64,000 bases of DNA, from positions 6,471,682 to 6,535,681 of the forward strand of contig NC_059286.1 of assembly GCF_017591435.1 (NCBI RefSeq), given 5' to 3'. The DNA is from Portunus trituberculatus (lineage: Eukaryota; Arthropoda; Malacostraca; Decapoda; Portunidae). A program made the translations under genes and the position numbers. Positions 51,658 to 63,360 of the stretch are shown here, in pieces; position 1 is the stretch's first letter; each line of letters opens with the position of its first letter. A model generated the notes under the pieces. That model did not search any database. It saw only the letters and a list, made by a program, of their open reading frames with translations, and was not told where the DNA came from.

Positions 51658-54600
51658 GATCATAGAAGAGAAGATAGCTGAGAAAGTGGTGAAGGTTATT
51701 AAGTCAAATGAGACATTGGTGAGGGAAACTGTAGACAAAAAGAGATGTGTGGTGATATTTGGTGTGGAGGAGGATAAGACACCGAGTAAAATGGAGAGAG
51801 AGAAAAACATAAAAAAGGTGATAAATAATATCATTAATGTGGTGCGGAGGAGGAAAAGACCTAGTACAAGAAATAGAGGACTTCCATAGAATTGGAAAGT
51901 TCACAAGAGAAGGTATGAGGCCAATAAGAATCAAACTTAAGTCACAAAAGGATGTAGATGAATTGGTGGAGAAGTCATGGAGGCTAGCCCAGCAGGAAAC
52001 AACAAGGAAGATTTGGTTGAGAAGAGATCTCGGTGAAAAGGAAAGAGAAATGTTAAATGAGTTGAGAAAGGAGGCTTTGAAAAAAATGAAGAGAGGACAG
52101 AAGAAGAGAAGAAAGAGTTTTTCTGGAGAATCTTGGATATGAGACTGAGGAAGTGGTTCATAACCCAGAAAAGTACAGCAAGAAAGGACTAAAGAAACTT
52201 ACATATGAGCGAAATGTAATGTATTCCAACATAAATGGAGTGATATCGGGATTTTAGAACTCAACGATTACTTGAGGGACAAGAACCCAGATATTGTGGG
52301 TCTTACTGAAACAAAACTGAGAGAGGGAGAAGACCTGATGAAGGTTGGAGAAGGGAAATATAACGTTTGGAAAAGAAATAGAGTAGGTAAGATGGGAGGA
52401 GGAGTGATGTTGCTGGTTAAAAAAGATATAAAGGTGGATCAAGTGAAAAAAGGTATGGGAAAGGCAGAAGTGCTAAAGATCAGAGCAGAAACTAATGAAG
52501 GAAAAAAGAGGCACTACATAGTGGTGTACGTACCACCTAAGACAAATGCATGGTCAGTACAGGAATATGAAGAAATGATAAGTGATACAGGAACATGTCT
52601 GGAAGAAATGTTGGGTGGCTGTGAACGAACTATAATGATGGGAGATTTTAATTGTAAAGAGGTGTGTTGGGAGGACTGGTCAATGGAAGGATCAGAGACA
52701 ACATGGGGAAATACACTATTGACACTGGCAATGGAAAATGTGTTAACTCAGTGGGTCAAAGAAGATACTAGGTTTGGAGGAGAGGGAGCATCGTCAAGAC
52801 TGGACTTGGTCTTTAGTACAGAGCCAATGGTCATTGAGGAGATGAGGGTGGAGTGCCCTTTAGCAAAGAGTGATCATGCAGTTTTGGAGTTCAAGGTGAT
52901 AGACGAAGAGAAATCTAGAAGAAATGAAGAATATAAAGTGGGAAGATGGAATTATGCCAAGACAGATTTTGGAAACCTAAAGAAATTCTTTCAAGAGACA
53001 AATTGGATGAAATTCAAGAGTGCTAAGGAGCAAATGAAAAGTGGAAGGAATTTATAAAAATATACAAAGAAGGTGAGAAAAATTTGTACCAATAAGACAA
53101 CATAGAGAAGTTGGAAAGCAGGACTGGTTTAACGATAGATGTGAAAAGGCTAGAACAAGAAAAGAGGATGCATGGAAGAGGTGGAGAAGGAAAAGACGGA
53201 TTAAGCAGTGGGAAAGTTACAAAAGAGCAAGAAATGAATATGTGTTGATTAGAAGAGAAGAAAGAAAGAAACAAGAAAAGGATATAATTGATAAATGTAA
53301 AGACCAACCAAGGCTTTTTTACAGACATGTGAACAACAACATCAAAAATAGAGAAAGTATTGAAAGTTTAGAAGTAAATGGAGTATACAGTGAAGATCCC
53401 AGGAAATGGCAGAGGCTATGAATGGATGCTTTCGGAAGGTATTCACAAAGGAGACTGCTTTTGACAAACCACTGGTAATGGAACAGAAAGGGATTATGAA
53501 GGAGTTTCAAGTAACGGTGGAGGAGATCAAGAACATGATGGGGAGTTTAGAAGTGAGAAAAGCTGTGGGACCTGATGGGGTATCAGGATGGATTTTAAGA
53601 GAATGCAGGAGCAATTGGCAGAAAAAGTTTGTGAAGTAATTGATGCCTCATTAAGGGAAGGCGTAGTGCCCCAAGACTGGAAAAGAGCTAACATTGTCCC
53701 AATCTATAAATCAGGTAACAAGAGAGACCCATTGAACTATAGACCAGTGTCACTTACAAGTGTGGTAGCTAAGATGTGTGAGAGGGTGGTGAAGACTAGA
53801 TGGACAGACTTCTTGGAGAAAAATGACATACTTTGTGAGTGTCAATTTGGTTTTAGGAAAGGGCGTTCATGCACGACAAACCTGATATGTTACTATTCGA
53901 GGGTGATAGATGTAATACAGGAAAGAGATGGTTGGGCTGATGGAATATATCTGGATTTAAAAAAGGCCTTTGATAAGGTACCACACCAGAGACTGATCTG
54001 GAAACTTGAAATGGTAGGAGGAGTGCATGGCAGTTTACTAAAATGGATGGAAGACTTTTGGTAGGAAGAGAAATGAGAACAATAATTAAGGACAGACCAT
54101 CAGAATGGGGATTGGTGGAGAGTGGAGTTCCACAGGGATCAGTGTTGGCACCAGTAATGTTCGCAGTCTACATAAATGACATGGTGGATGGGGTGTCCAG
54201 TTATGTGAGCCTATTTGCAGACGATGCAAAATTGTTACGAAAAGTGAGATGTGACAAAGATTGCGAACTACTCCAGGAAGACTTGGACAGAATATGGAAA
54301 TGGAGCTGTACATGGCAAATGGAGTTCAACACGACAAAATGCAAGAAAATAGAGTTTGGCAAGAGTGAAAGAAGAATCAGGAGTATGTACAAGATAGGAA
54401 ATGAAGACATAAAACCAGTCATGAAGAAAAAGACCTTGGGGTGACAATTACCAATGACCTATCGCCAGAGAGACATATAAACAAAATAATTGGAGAAGTA
54501 TTGAACTTATTGAGGAACATAAGAGTGGCGTCCGTATATCTAGATGAAGAAATGATGAAGAAAATAATTACTGCAATGATAAGACCGAGGCTTGAATATG

Positions 54601-55022
54601 CAACAATACAGTGGGCTCCGAACTTAAAGAAACACATAAGGAAACTAGAGAAAGTACAGAGGGCTGCAACGAAAATGGTGCCTGACTTAAGAGATTTGAC
54701 TTATGAAGACAGACTGAAAAGAATGCAACTTCCAACCCTGGAAAACAGAAGAGAAAGGGGAGACCTGATAGCAATATACAGAGTGATGATTGGCATGGAA
54801 AAATGGATAGGGAAGATCTGTGTATGTGGAATGGAAGAATGTCGAGAGGGCATGGGAAAAACTAAAATGGCCACTTATAGGAGAGATGTGAAAAATATAG
54901 CTTCCTCATAGAAGGGTGGAAGCATGGAATAGTTTAGACGTGGAAGTGGTCAACGCAAGGAATATTCATGATTTTAAGAAAAAGCTGGACATTAATAGAT
55001 ATGGAGACGGGACACACACACC
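51658..55022 (+). mobile_element. CR1/jockey-like LINE, 5'-truncated and frameshifted
   Basis: An ORF1 remnant runs about 51658-52140 (RRIGKF-like FHRIGKFTREGMRPIRIKLKS, then a basic tail) with a frameshift near 51880. ORF2 starts about 52250. The APE endonuclease (52272-52930) has TETKL, GDFNC, SRLDLVF and SDHAVLEF. Reverse transcriptase follows from 53400: PLNYRPVSLTSVVAK, FRKGRSCTTNLI, YLDLKKAFDKVPH, GVPQGSVLAP, and the catalytic LFADDAK. A C-terminal stretch with YEDRLKRMQLPTLENRRERGDL and a tail EAWNSLDVEVVNA ends at about 55022. Breaks near 53057, 53640, 54060, 54444 and 54911 interrupt the frame, so it is inactive. The 5' end abuts (CA)n at 51641-51657. Confidence 0.88.
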
Positions 55023-55074
55023 CTAAAGCATCCTTATAACACACGAAACACCCTCAAAACATCCCCAAACATCT

Positions 55075-55290
55075 TTAACCCCCTGAGTACCATGATACGT
55101 TTCCATATTCATTCTAGTTACTATTTGGTGATTTTATACAGCTTCAGAAACTCATGTAGGGGATCAAAATAGTGAAGACTGTGACCATTAATCTTCTAAC
55201 CTCCATAGACCCTTCCTAATGTCAATAAAATGGTCTAATCATACACAAATCTCAAAGTAAAAATGTGTCACAGTATTGAAGGGGGGTTAA
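55075..55290 (-). mobile_element. piggyBac-like MITE, copy H
   Basis: TTAACCCCCTGAGTACCATG at the left, CACAGTATTGAAGGGGGGTTAA at the right (one extra GG). It lies just 3' of the LINE at 51.7-55.0 kb. Confidence 0.8.
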
Positions 55291-55858
55291 AACACTCTAA
55301 AAACAACATTTAAACACTCTTAAAACTATCTTAAAATCTTCTCAACCACACCCTGTTCCATCCCACCCCATCCAATGCATGCAGGTATACATACATACAT
55401 ACATATATACAGGCATATGTACTACATGTATATATAAACAGCTGCAGTGGCCCTGAAATAACACCCCTCCCTCTGCCAGCAAGTGTGTGAAGAATGTCAT
55501 TAAGCTTCATGTTCTCCCAGGCAAGTCAGTTCAGGGTGAGGTGAATAGCCTACGAATTTGAGATTATATTGATCGTAATGAACATATAGGTACACTGATT
55601 GCTTCCCCATTTTATTGTATTTTCCACCCTCATCTCCCTTCTTCATTCTGAGAGCAACACATATATGCTACACCACTTAGACCTGCAGGATTAATGTAAG
55701 ATTTGCACTGAAAGCTTCCGAGAGTTATTTTCTTATGAGAACTGCTCATTTTTGGGAATTCTAAGTGCTGGATGTGATGTTAAATAGTGAATATACAGAA
55801 AAGAAATAGAAAATGGTCAAATGGTATCTAATATGTAGTGGTAAAAGGAAACTATTAT

Positions 55859-55898
<40 letters not shown>

Positions 55899-55900
<2 letters not shown>

Positions 55901-56193
55901 CCTGGTAGCTCAGTGGTTAGAGCGCTGGCTTCACAAGCCAGAGGACCGGGGTTCGATTCCCCGGCCGGGTGGAGATATTTGGGTGTGTCTCCTTTCACGT
56001 GTAGCCCCTGTTCACCTAGCAGTGAGTAGGTACGGGATGTAAATCGAGGAGTTGTGACCTTGTTATCCCAGTCTGTGGTGTGTGCCTGGTCTCAGGCCTA
56101 TCTGAAGATCGGAAATAATGAGCTCTGAGCTCGTTCCGTAGGGTAACGTCTGGCTGTCTCATCAGAGACTGCAGCAGATCAAAATAGTGAATT
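55899..56193 (+). mobile_element. tRNA-derived SINE family V, copy 3
   Basis: Head 55899-55972: GTAGCTCAGTGGTTAGAGC A box, loop TTCACAA (CAC), B box GGTTCGATTCC; D, anticodon and T stems pair but the acceptor stem does not. The body is CCCCTGTTCACCTAGCAGTG, then GAGCTCTGAGCTCGTTCCG. (AC)n flanks both ends (55861-55898, 56194-56217). Confidence 0.85.
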
Positions 56194-56296
56194 ACACACA
56201 CACACACACACACACAGTTAAGGAATGTTCTATCAATCTAGCATTAAAAAGATAGAATATTTGTTTAATTTACATATAAATACAAATAAACTACAA

Positions 56297-56298
<2 letters not shown>

Positions 56299-56327
<29 letters not shown>

Positions 56328-56374
56328 TTTCCTTATCTTCTTTACTTCCTTCCTTCCTCCTTCCCTCCCTACAC

Positions 56375-56405
<31 letters not shown>

Positions 56406-56718
56406 GATCGCATAGTAAAAAACTGAGGAAGGGAAGATGTCTGAGAGATGTTAAAAGATATAGTTTCCCACAACGATGTATTGAGACTTGGAACAGTTTG
56501 AGTGAAGAAGTGGTATCAGCAATGAATGTACATAGCTTTAAAGAAAAATTGGATGAGTGTATATATGGAGATGGGGCCACACAAGCATAAAGCCCAGGCC
56601 CTGTAAAACTACAACTAAGTAAATACAAACCCACAAACTTTTCCTTATCTTTACTTCCTTCACTTCTTCCTTCCTTCCTTCTTTCCTTTCTTCCTTCCTC
56701 CTTTCTCCTTCCCTCCCT

Positions 56719-56770
<52 letters not shown>
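56299..56770. repeat. (CA)n tracts and duplicated CTTCC block
   Basis: (CA)n 56299-56324, 56379-56404, 56721-56770. AAACTTTTCCTTATCTT plus a CTTCC-rich block occurs at 56325 and 56636, either side of the LINE fragment at 56405-56625, so the flank is duplicated around the insertion. Confidence 0.65.
56405..56625 (+). mobile_element. 3' fragment of the same LINE family
   Basis: Encodes LRKGRCLRDVKRYSFPQRC followed by ETWNSLSEEVVSAMNVHSFKEKLDE, homologous to the C-terminal tail of the LINE ending at 55022. It starts immediately after a (CA)n tract and ends near AACTAAGTAAATAC. It is a severely 5'-truncated insertion. Confidence 0.7.
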
Positions 56771-57089
56771 CCAAAATATGGAGTCATGGAGTGGAATGGA
56801 CTGGAGCATGAAGGTATGGCATGTCCCCTATAATTACAGTAACCAGCTCTAAATAGGCAACACCTGTGTTGGCCGGTGAATGGCAGGCCACGGGGAGCAG
56901 TCATTGCCTCGTGCCGCAGATAGGAATGACACCTGGCTCCTGTAGTGTTGGGGAGTGTTAGGGAGTGTCAGGTATAAATGCCGAACACTCTGGATGTCTT
57001 AAGGTGTCTTGTGAGATAAATAATGTTTTAAATGTCTTTTTCTGAACTAAAGCAAATGATAGAGAAAAGAAAAATCCACTGCACACTAC

Positions 57090-57290
57090 CTGTTTTAGTG
57101 TTTTCTCCTTCTTATGATTTGATTTCTTTAATGAGAGTAATTTCAAGATACTTATTCTCACATTTAGCTGATCTTTTTGACATTTGTATGGACTGGCAGC
57201 TGATTGGGCCTTTTTTTCTCCTATTCATTTACGTTTCTTGCTCTATCTTGCTCTTCTTATGACTATATTATACATGGTCTAAATACCTTT
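57090..57290 (+). mobile_element. LINE-B 3' tail, diverged
   Basis: CTTCTTATGATTTGATTTC, then AATTTCAAGATACTTATTC, then TTTAGCTGATC aligns with the LINE-B tails at 27.0 and 28.3 kb. Confidence 0.5.
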
Positions 57291-57555
57291 TCTTCCTAAA
57301 CTTAAATGAAAGAAAGAGAAAAAGTCCTTCATATTTAAATCCTTGGCTTGAAAATCTTGCACGTCCTAGATTATAAATGGTCCTAATGTCTTTTCTTGCA
57401 CTAAAATGAAAGGGTATAAATATAAGTAAAATGAAATGGTATTAATAAGAACACTTGAAAATAACAAAAGCTACAAGAAGCCATCAGGCCTTCATGTGGC
57501 AGTCCCTTCATGAAACACACACCTATCTACGTATTTCCACCTTCTACTTCTTCAC

Positions 57556-57780
57556 ACAGCCTAACCTAACCTATCCTACCCTAACATAACCTATCTATTT
57601 CCTTCTTCACACAGCCTAACCTAACCTAACCGATCCTACCCTAACATAACCTATCTATTTCCTTCTTCACATAGCCTAACCTAATCTATCCTATCCTATC
57701 CTATCCTATACTGACCTAACCTAACCTAATCTAACCCAACTTAACCTAATCTATCCTAACCCAACCCAACCCAACCTAGT
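57556..57780. repeat. Degenerate CCTAA (telomere-like) tract
   Basis: CCTAACCTAACC and variants (CCTAT, CCCAA) within three ~60 bp units opening CTTCTTCACACAGCCTAAC. C-rich strand on +. Confidence 0.75.
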
Positions 57781-58079
57781 GGTAGGGTCACCCATTCGAG
57801 TTAACTTCTTTCATCTGTTCCTATCCAGTTCCTATCCTCTTCTTGCAATCCCAGTTAATTCATGTCACACTTAATCTACTATTTCTACCCATCAGCATCC
57901 ATCTATTACTTTGTCTGAGCTTACTGACTCAACACCTAATTACTGACTCCTTTACAGTTATCTACTAGTCTATCTGTGCATGCTTTCCCTCCTCCTGTGG
58001 CCTCACTGCACAAGACTTCCTTCTTCCTCCCACCCTATTCTGTCCACCTCTTAAGAGTTAACCAGTACTCTCAATTATT

Positions 58080-58290
58080 CATTCCTTCCTCTGGTACACT
58101 CTGGAACTCCATATATCATCCTATGCATCATCCTATTACCTGAACTCATTTGGAAGGGAAATTTCAAGATACTTACCCCATTTTTGTAGCTAAGTAACTC
58201 AGACCTGCTTGGGGACTAGTATCTAAGTGGGGCTTTTTGTTTTGCCATTTTTGTTGCCCTTTGCCAGATTTGCCCCTCTCATATAAACAG
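58080..58290 (+). mobile_element. LINE-B 3' tail
   Basis: GGAAATTTCAAGATACTTACC, AGACCTGCTTGGGGACTAG, then TGTTGCCCTTTGCCAGAT and CCTCTCATATAAA: the full 3' UTR pattern of the family. Confidence 0.6.
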
Positions 58291-58334
58291 AGAAGGAAAA
58301 ATTAATCTACCAATCTTTGTACATCAATCTCACT

Positions 58335-58553
58335 AGGTTAGGTAAGGTTAGGTTAGGTAAGGTCAGATTAGGTAAGGTAAGGTAAGGTAAGGTTAGGTTA
58401 GGTTAGGTTAGGAAAGGAAAGGAAAGGAAAGGAAAGGAAAGGTAAGGTAAGGTAAGGTAAGGTAAGGTTAGGTTAGGTTAGGTTAGTTTAGGTTAGGTTT
58501 GGTAAGGTCAGACTAGGTAAGGTAAGGTAAGGTAAGGTTAGGTTAAGTTAGAC
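58335..58553. repeat. Degenerate TTAGG (telomere-like) tract
   Basis: GGTTAGG and GGTAAGG repeats with an AGGAA run at 58411-58441. G-rich strand on +, opposite to the tract at 57.6 kb. Confidence 0.8.
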
Positions 58554-59028
58554 ATAGGTTTGACTAGGCCATTAGGAATCAAGGTAGGTACAGATCCTTA
58601 TTAAAACACTAACCCCCTCCCCAAGGACTCCTCTCTTCTTCCTCCTCCTCCTCCTCTTCCCTTTGCATAACTGGGTGACAGCTTCCCTCTTCCTCTTCCT
58701 CCTCCTGCCACACATGTTTCAAAATTCAGTGGTAGTATAATTGACAACCTTCTCTAATACTAAAGAGAAATATTTCTGTTGGTTATGAGTTTTATTATAA
58801 ATTATCCTTTTCTTAATTGCTGAGGGGTTATCAAAATTGTGTTTATAGGTGTGTGTATTGTTATTCTGTATATATCATCTACAGGTGCCTGAATGTATAG
58901 TGATAGTAACCTTATTTTTTTCCTATTTTAACCTGTGTGTGTGTGTGTGTTGTTATTCTATATGTATTATTTACAGGTGCCTGGATGTATAGTGACAGTA
59001 ACCTTAATTTTTTTCCTATTTTAGTCCA

Positions 59029-59032
<4 letters not shown>

Positions 59033-59109
<77 letters not shown>
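59033..59109. repeat. (GT)n microsatellite
   Basis: About 38 GT units. A ~110 bp duplication precedes it (TTACAGGTGCCTGGATGTATAG at 58971 resembles 58880). Confidence 0.9.
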
Positions 59110-59111
<2 letters not shown>

Positions 59112-60087
59112 TCTCCTTCTCTCCCTACCCCCAAAATAAAAACATAAAAAAAAAAAAACAATAAAAACTGATAGGTGTTATTTTATCCAATTGTCAGGCT
59201 AACTTAACCCTTCATATCTCAGTGGCTTCTTGAAACACACCAAATTAACTTCTTTTTTTTCTAACTTCAAATTGTACAAAACTAAGATATGTACTTCCAG
59301 ATGAGGAATTTTTGATGACACCCAACAAACAACTCAACTTCAAGACACTACCTTTGAAAACTAATTAAAAAAAAAAAGTTTGAATATACAACTACAGCAT
59401 GACCGCTTTATTCAGGGTAAAAAAAAAAACAACTAACAACATTGAATATAACACTCCTAAGGTAATGGAAGCCAGATAAAGACATTCAAAGCACAATAAG
59501 AAAGACTCAAAACAGATAATGGTAGTGGAAGTGAAGTTAATCAGGTTGCATGACATTTCGGTACAAGATGCTGTTAGTACCTTACCTAATGAGTTCCTAG
59601 CACTAGTCTGACTCAATACACCACACCCTTATTCACGATTTTGTAAGATTATCTCCAAAACTCTCGTAAATATTGCTGGATATGGATTAAACAGGTAAAA
59701 ATTAAGGTTTCTATGATTTGTGTATCCAGAAAGCTTAAAAACAATACATACTGAATAACACACAAGGTTCTATGCACTCGTAAATAATGTTGAATATGGG
59801 TAAAAAGGTAAAAAAAATTAAGGTATCTATCAATATACATCCAAAAACCTTAAAGGTAACACACACACACACACACACACACAAGGGTCTAACTTGTTGC
59901 ACACACACATTACAACACAGCATTCACTTCAAAGCACAGTGCGGGGGAAGAAAGTAGCACACACAGCTCGTCTGTCATCTCGGTAATTCTGTCACTCACT
60001 CAGAATTATGTGGTCAGGCGGTGTTGATTCATCCTGGAGGGGAAAATCCTTACAGCGTCCACCACACGTCACTCCTCACCAGCCGCC

Positions 60088-60465
60088 TTGGGTCTACTAC
60101 GGGTTGTCTTTGTGTCTTCCTTTGTGTTCTTTTGAGTTTCCGTTCCCACAAGAATGAAAACAAATGTCGTACTGCAAGGAGGATTATTGTACATCACACT
60201 ATTTGTTTTCACTATTTATACTATAGATTGTATAATGTTGGATATCAAAACACATTGGTTAATTTTATGATTTGTTTCTATTATTTCAATCCACTTTGGG
60301 TCTCCTGGCTGTCTTTGTGTCTTCTTTTGTCTTTTTTTGAGCTTCCATTCTCGTATGAGAGAAATATCGTACTATAGGGATGATTGTTGTACCTCACACA
60401 ATGCTTTCATTATTCACGCTATAGATTATATGATACTGTATATCAAAACACAATAGTGAAATTTA
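60088..60465. repeat. ~200 bp direct duplication
   Basis: TTGGGTCT, GGCTGTCTTTGTGTCTTC, GAAATATCGTACT, TTTTCACTATTTATACTATAG, GGATATCAAAACACA in two diverged copies (60088-60270, 60296-60465). Confidence 0.7.
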
Positions 60466-61107
60466 TGATGACTGCGTTTTTCTCACTTTAATCACGAGTT
60501 CTTACATTATTTTCTTGCTTGATATTTTTTTTCTACATACGATGTGAAACAACTAACACACGAAAAAAGAAGAAAAAATGCCAACTATAATTAAGTACCT
60601 ACATAAATATTACAGGTTTCTCTTGGGTGTTTCATTAAAGGCATTGTGCCCGGGCTGGTGGCGGCAAAACACTTACAATTGAGCGTTATTAAGGAATTAT
60701 GGATAAATTTGCCATCAAATGTAGCAGTTACTAGCTAGTTTGCATCCGTGGGAAAGGAAAAGGCTGATACCTGTCCTGATACGCCTTGGCATTTGATAGT
60801 TTATCGTTTGCTTGCCACCGGATATCATTACACTTCAGATTAATGCCTTCTGTGTCGCACGTTTTCTGGTTAATCTTATCTTAGAGCACACTAAATAGTT
60901 GGCTACAATGATAAGTTCAGTTACAGCTGGGCACATCGCGGTTAAGGTACCTACATAGGCCACGGGCAGAGCGTTGTTGTATGTCAATATGGAGGTACGT
61001 TTACTGCTTAATAAAACGTATTCCTGACGAAACATATGCGTGCCTAAATGACAGCCATCCACCCTCTTTTAACTGATACACATTCTGATACTTTCTCTCC
61101 CACTGTC

Positions 61108-61372
61108 CATCATGTTATTCCTTCCAGCATCACTGTGTATACGATATTTCATTGTGTTACTGATTCAACGTTTTTCCTTTTCTTTTTGTCTTTCATCACA
61201 TACATTACTCTTCTCAGGTTAATTTGACCTTTTTATGCTATTCATCATGTCATTCATTCCAGCGTGACTTGTGTATACGATATTTCATTGTGCTACTGAT
61301 ACAGCGTTTTTTTTTTCCTTTTCTTTTTGTCTTTCATCACATACATTACTCTTCTCAGGTTAATTTGACTTT
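61108..61372. repeat. ~135 bp direct duplication, young
   Basis: GTGTATACGATATTTCATTGTG, CCTTTTCTTTTTGTC, TTCATCACATACATTACTC in two nearly identical copies (61108-61235, 61243-61372). A separate ~70 bp pair is at 61560-61700. Confidence 0.8.
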
Positions 61373-62537
61373 TTTTTTTTCTGGATGATACCGTGACCTT
61401 CCTCTGTGACCCTAACTGTGACAGCCCCAGGACAGTGTGTTGAGTCTGCCAGGGTTACAGTGCACGCGAAATGACAAACACTTTGATAATTTGTATCTGA
61501 ATTATTAATGACTATGAATGGCACACCAGTTACAGTGATCGTTTAATTTTTTTCCCCTCTTCTATTCCGATGTCTTGTTTTCCTCTTTATCATCCATTTC
61601 TCTCCATATAGTTACGTTTTGTCTCTCTCTTTTCTCTTCCGATGTTCTTGTTTTCCTCTTTATTATCCATTTGCCTTCATTTAGTTACGTTTTGTCTGTA
61701 TACAGTGGCATAGCTAAGGGCGAGTGGAGGGGGCGGTGGTGGCGGTAGTGGTAATAGTAGTAGGAGTAGTAATAGTAGTGGTAGCAACAATAATAATAGT
61801 AGTGGTGGTGGTGGCGGTGGTGACAGATACACACACATATACACATACACACACGCACACTTGAAAACTCCAATATTAACACTCTCATAAAGGCGCCACA
61901 TTTACCAAACCTTCACCACACCTGCACACATCTTGTAAAATGCTTCAAGACACTCCATATATTGCTTATATACTGTTGATTATTGCATTTCGCAGAGTGG
62001 ATTGAGACACTACACTAATATTGTCCTGTTCTGACGCATAGTAAATATTACATAACTACTCTTTCTTTGAAGTTTTACGCATTTATAAATAAAAAAGCTA
62101 GTGTTTCAGGCCTTGTGATGTCATCAGTTGAATAAAAGTAATCATATAGGATCTATTATTATATTTTTTTTTCACAAGGATGGAAAGAGACAGACAGACA
62201 CATTGGTTATGTTTGTTAATGGTTGTTATAGTAAGAACAAGCCATGGCGTGGTTAAGGCATTCCCGATCAAAATGTCATCAATGGTCGCGTTTCCAACAG
62301 TGAGGAACCACTAGGATTCACAATATTTTACACCTACTTATGTCATTACTAATACTATTAATATAATAAATGCAAGATAAGTTGTACTGCCTATATCCGT
62401 GCAGTACTAGCAATACCACTGTGATGGCAAACTTTCTTTTCAAATAATAAGCTAGTTAATAGGCAACTGTTGCTGTGCTGATCCAGGTAGATCCAGGCAG
62501 TGCCACCCACCCACGGTGACCCATCCCCCAACTGAGT

Positions 62538-62552
62538 TCAGTTCAGTTTAAA
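62538..62552 (+). promoter_or_regulatory. Possible arthropod initiator (TCAGT)
   Basis: TTCAGTTCAGTTT overlaps two TCAGTT initiator-like words upstream of the candidate exon at 62796. No TATA box sits about 30 bp upstream. Support is consensus match and position only. Confidence 0.2.
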
Positions 62553-62795
62553 CGAGTCTTTCGTGAGGGAAGGAGGTGCACTGGCCAGCAGTTGCTACTT
62601 TATCTAATCAAATGTTTCTGATTGAATTGATCCGGGATTTTAAGACTCATCAAGTGACATATCAACAAAGTTTCTACATCCAAAGGCTCTGGTTAAAGTG
62701 ACAACGGGATTTCACGAGTGTTTTAAAGATTCTAGTGGCAGAATTAACAAGACTGTGCTGGTGTTTCCACGTCTCTAAATCGTCTTATTACCACC

Positions 62796-62831
62796 ATGAA
62801 ACAACCACAGTGGCTGGACTACGTTATCAAA
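62796..62831 (+). CDS. Candidate first coding exon of a gene leaving the window
   Basis: ATG in an excellent context (TTACCACCATGA) opens twelve codons, MKQPQWLDYVIK, followed by a consensus donor GTGAGT at 62832. About 250 nt upstream, at 62538-62552, is a duplicated GTTCAGTTCAGTTT that fits the arthropod initiator TCAGT, so a TSS near 62545 is plausible. No downstream exon is visible before 64000. I do not recognise the protein. An ATG plus donor this short can occur by chance. Confidence 0.35.
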
Positions 62832-63059
62832 GTGAGTGACACAGACATTACCGTGCCTCAGAGTTAGTCGAGGGATAACTCAGGATAAATCATTCAAATG
62901 CCTTCCGTGCCATTTTTTATGTCTGGGTGAGGAGGTTAAGTATTATCTTTCATCATTTGAATATTTTATTTGTTATTCATCTATTATATAGCTTTCTGTA
63001 TTGATATTAAGCTGATTATTGATACAGAACGACTGAGGTGGCGGCCGGCTCATGCCTAA

Positions 63060-63360
63060 TTATTGACATGACCTGCCATATCTCTCACTATATTAGGCCT
63101 GTCTTGCCTCAACATGAAGGAGAGAGACTAAGCTATCAAATTAGCTCTTCAGACACAGCCGCCATGGACAGTTTTGAATTTGGTGAAGATTTATGTGAAG
63201 TAGATACCTCAATTATCAGGCATTTCCTGCCTTATCTCATTATCATAGGCATACCTTGCCACAACATGCAGCCTCGTTGCTAAATTTCATATCAGCTATT
63301 GAGATACACCCGCCATAGACTGGTTTAAGTTTGATGAAGGTTTAAGTGAGGTGTAAGGGT
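63060..63360. repeat. ~155 bp direct duplication
   Basis: CCTGCCATATCTC, GGCCTGTCTTGCC, CAACATG, CGCCATGGACAGTTTTGAATT, GATGAAGATTT-like sequence recurs at 63229-63360 (CCTGCCTTATCTC; CGCCATAGACTGG). The 81-codon ORF at 63038-63283 spans the junction and is not convincing. Confidence 0.6.

Larger units (their letters stand above)
58560..62530. other. Gene-free region
   Basis: AT-rich, with microsatellites and the duplications listed separately; a GGT/GTA-rich patch at 61725-61825. No ORF with credible codon use or splice-consistent exons was found on either strand. Confidence 0.5.

Noticed and set aside
55899..55972. Functional tRNA-Val(CAC) gene
   Set aside because: The acceptor stem does not pair and the head continues into a SINE body shared with two other copies.
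63038..63283. 81-codon ORF near the right end
   Set aside because: Spans the junction of a non-coding direct duplication; the second unit carries stops in the matching frame.
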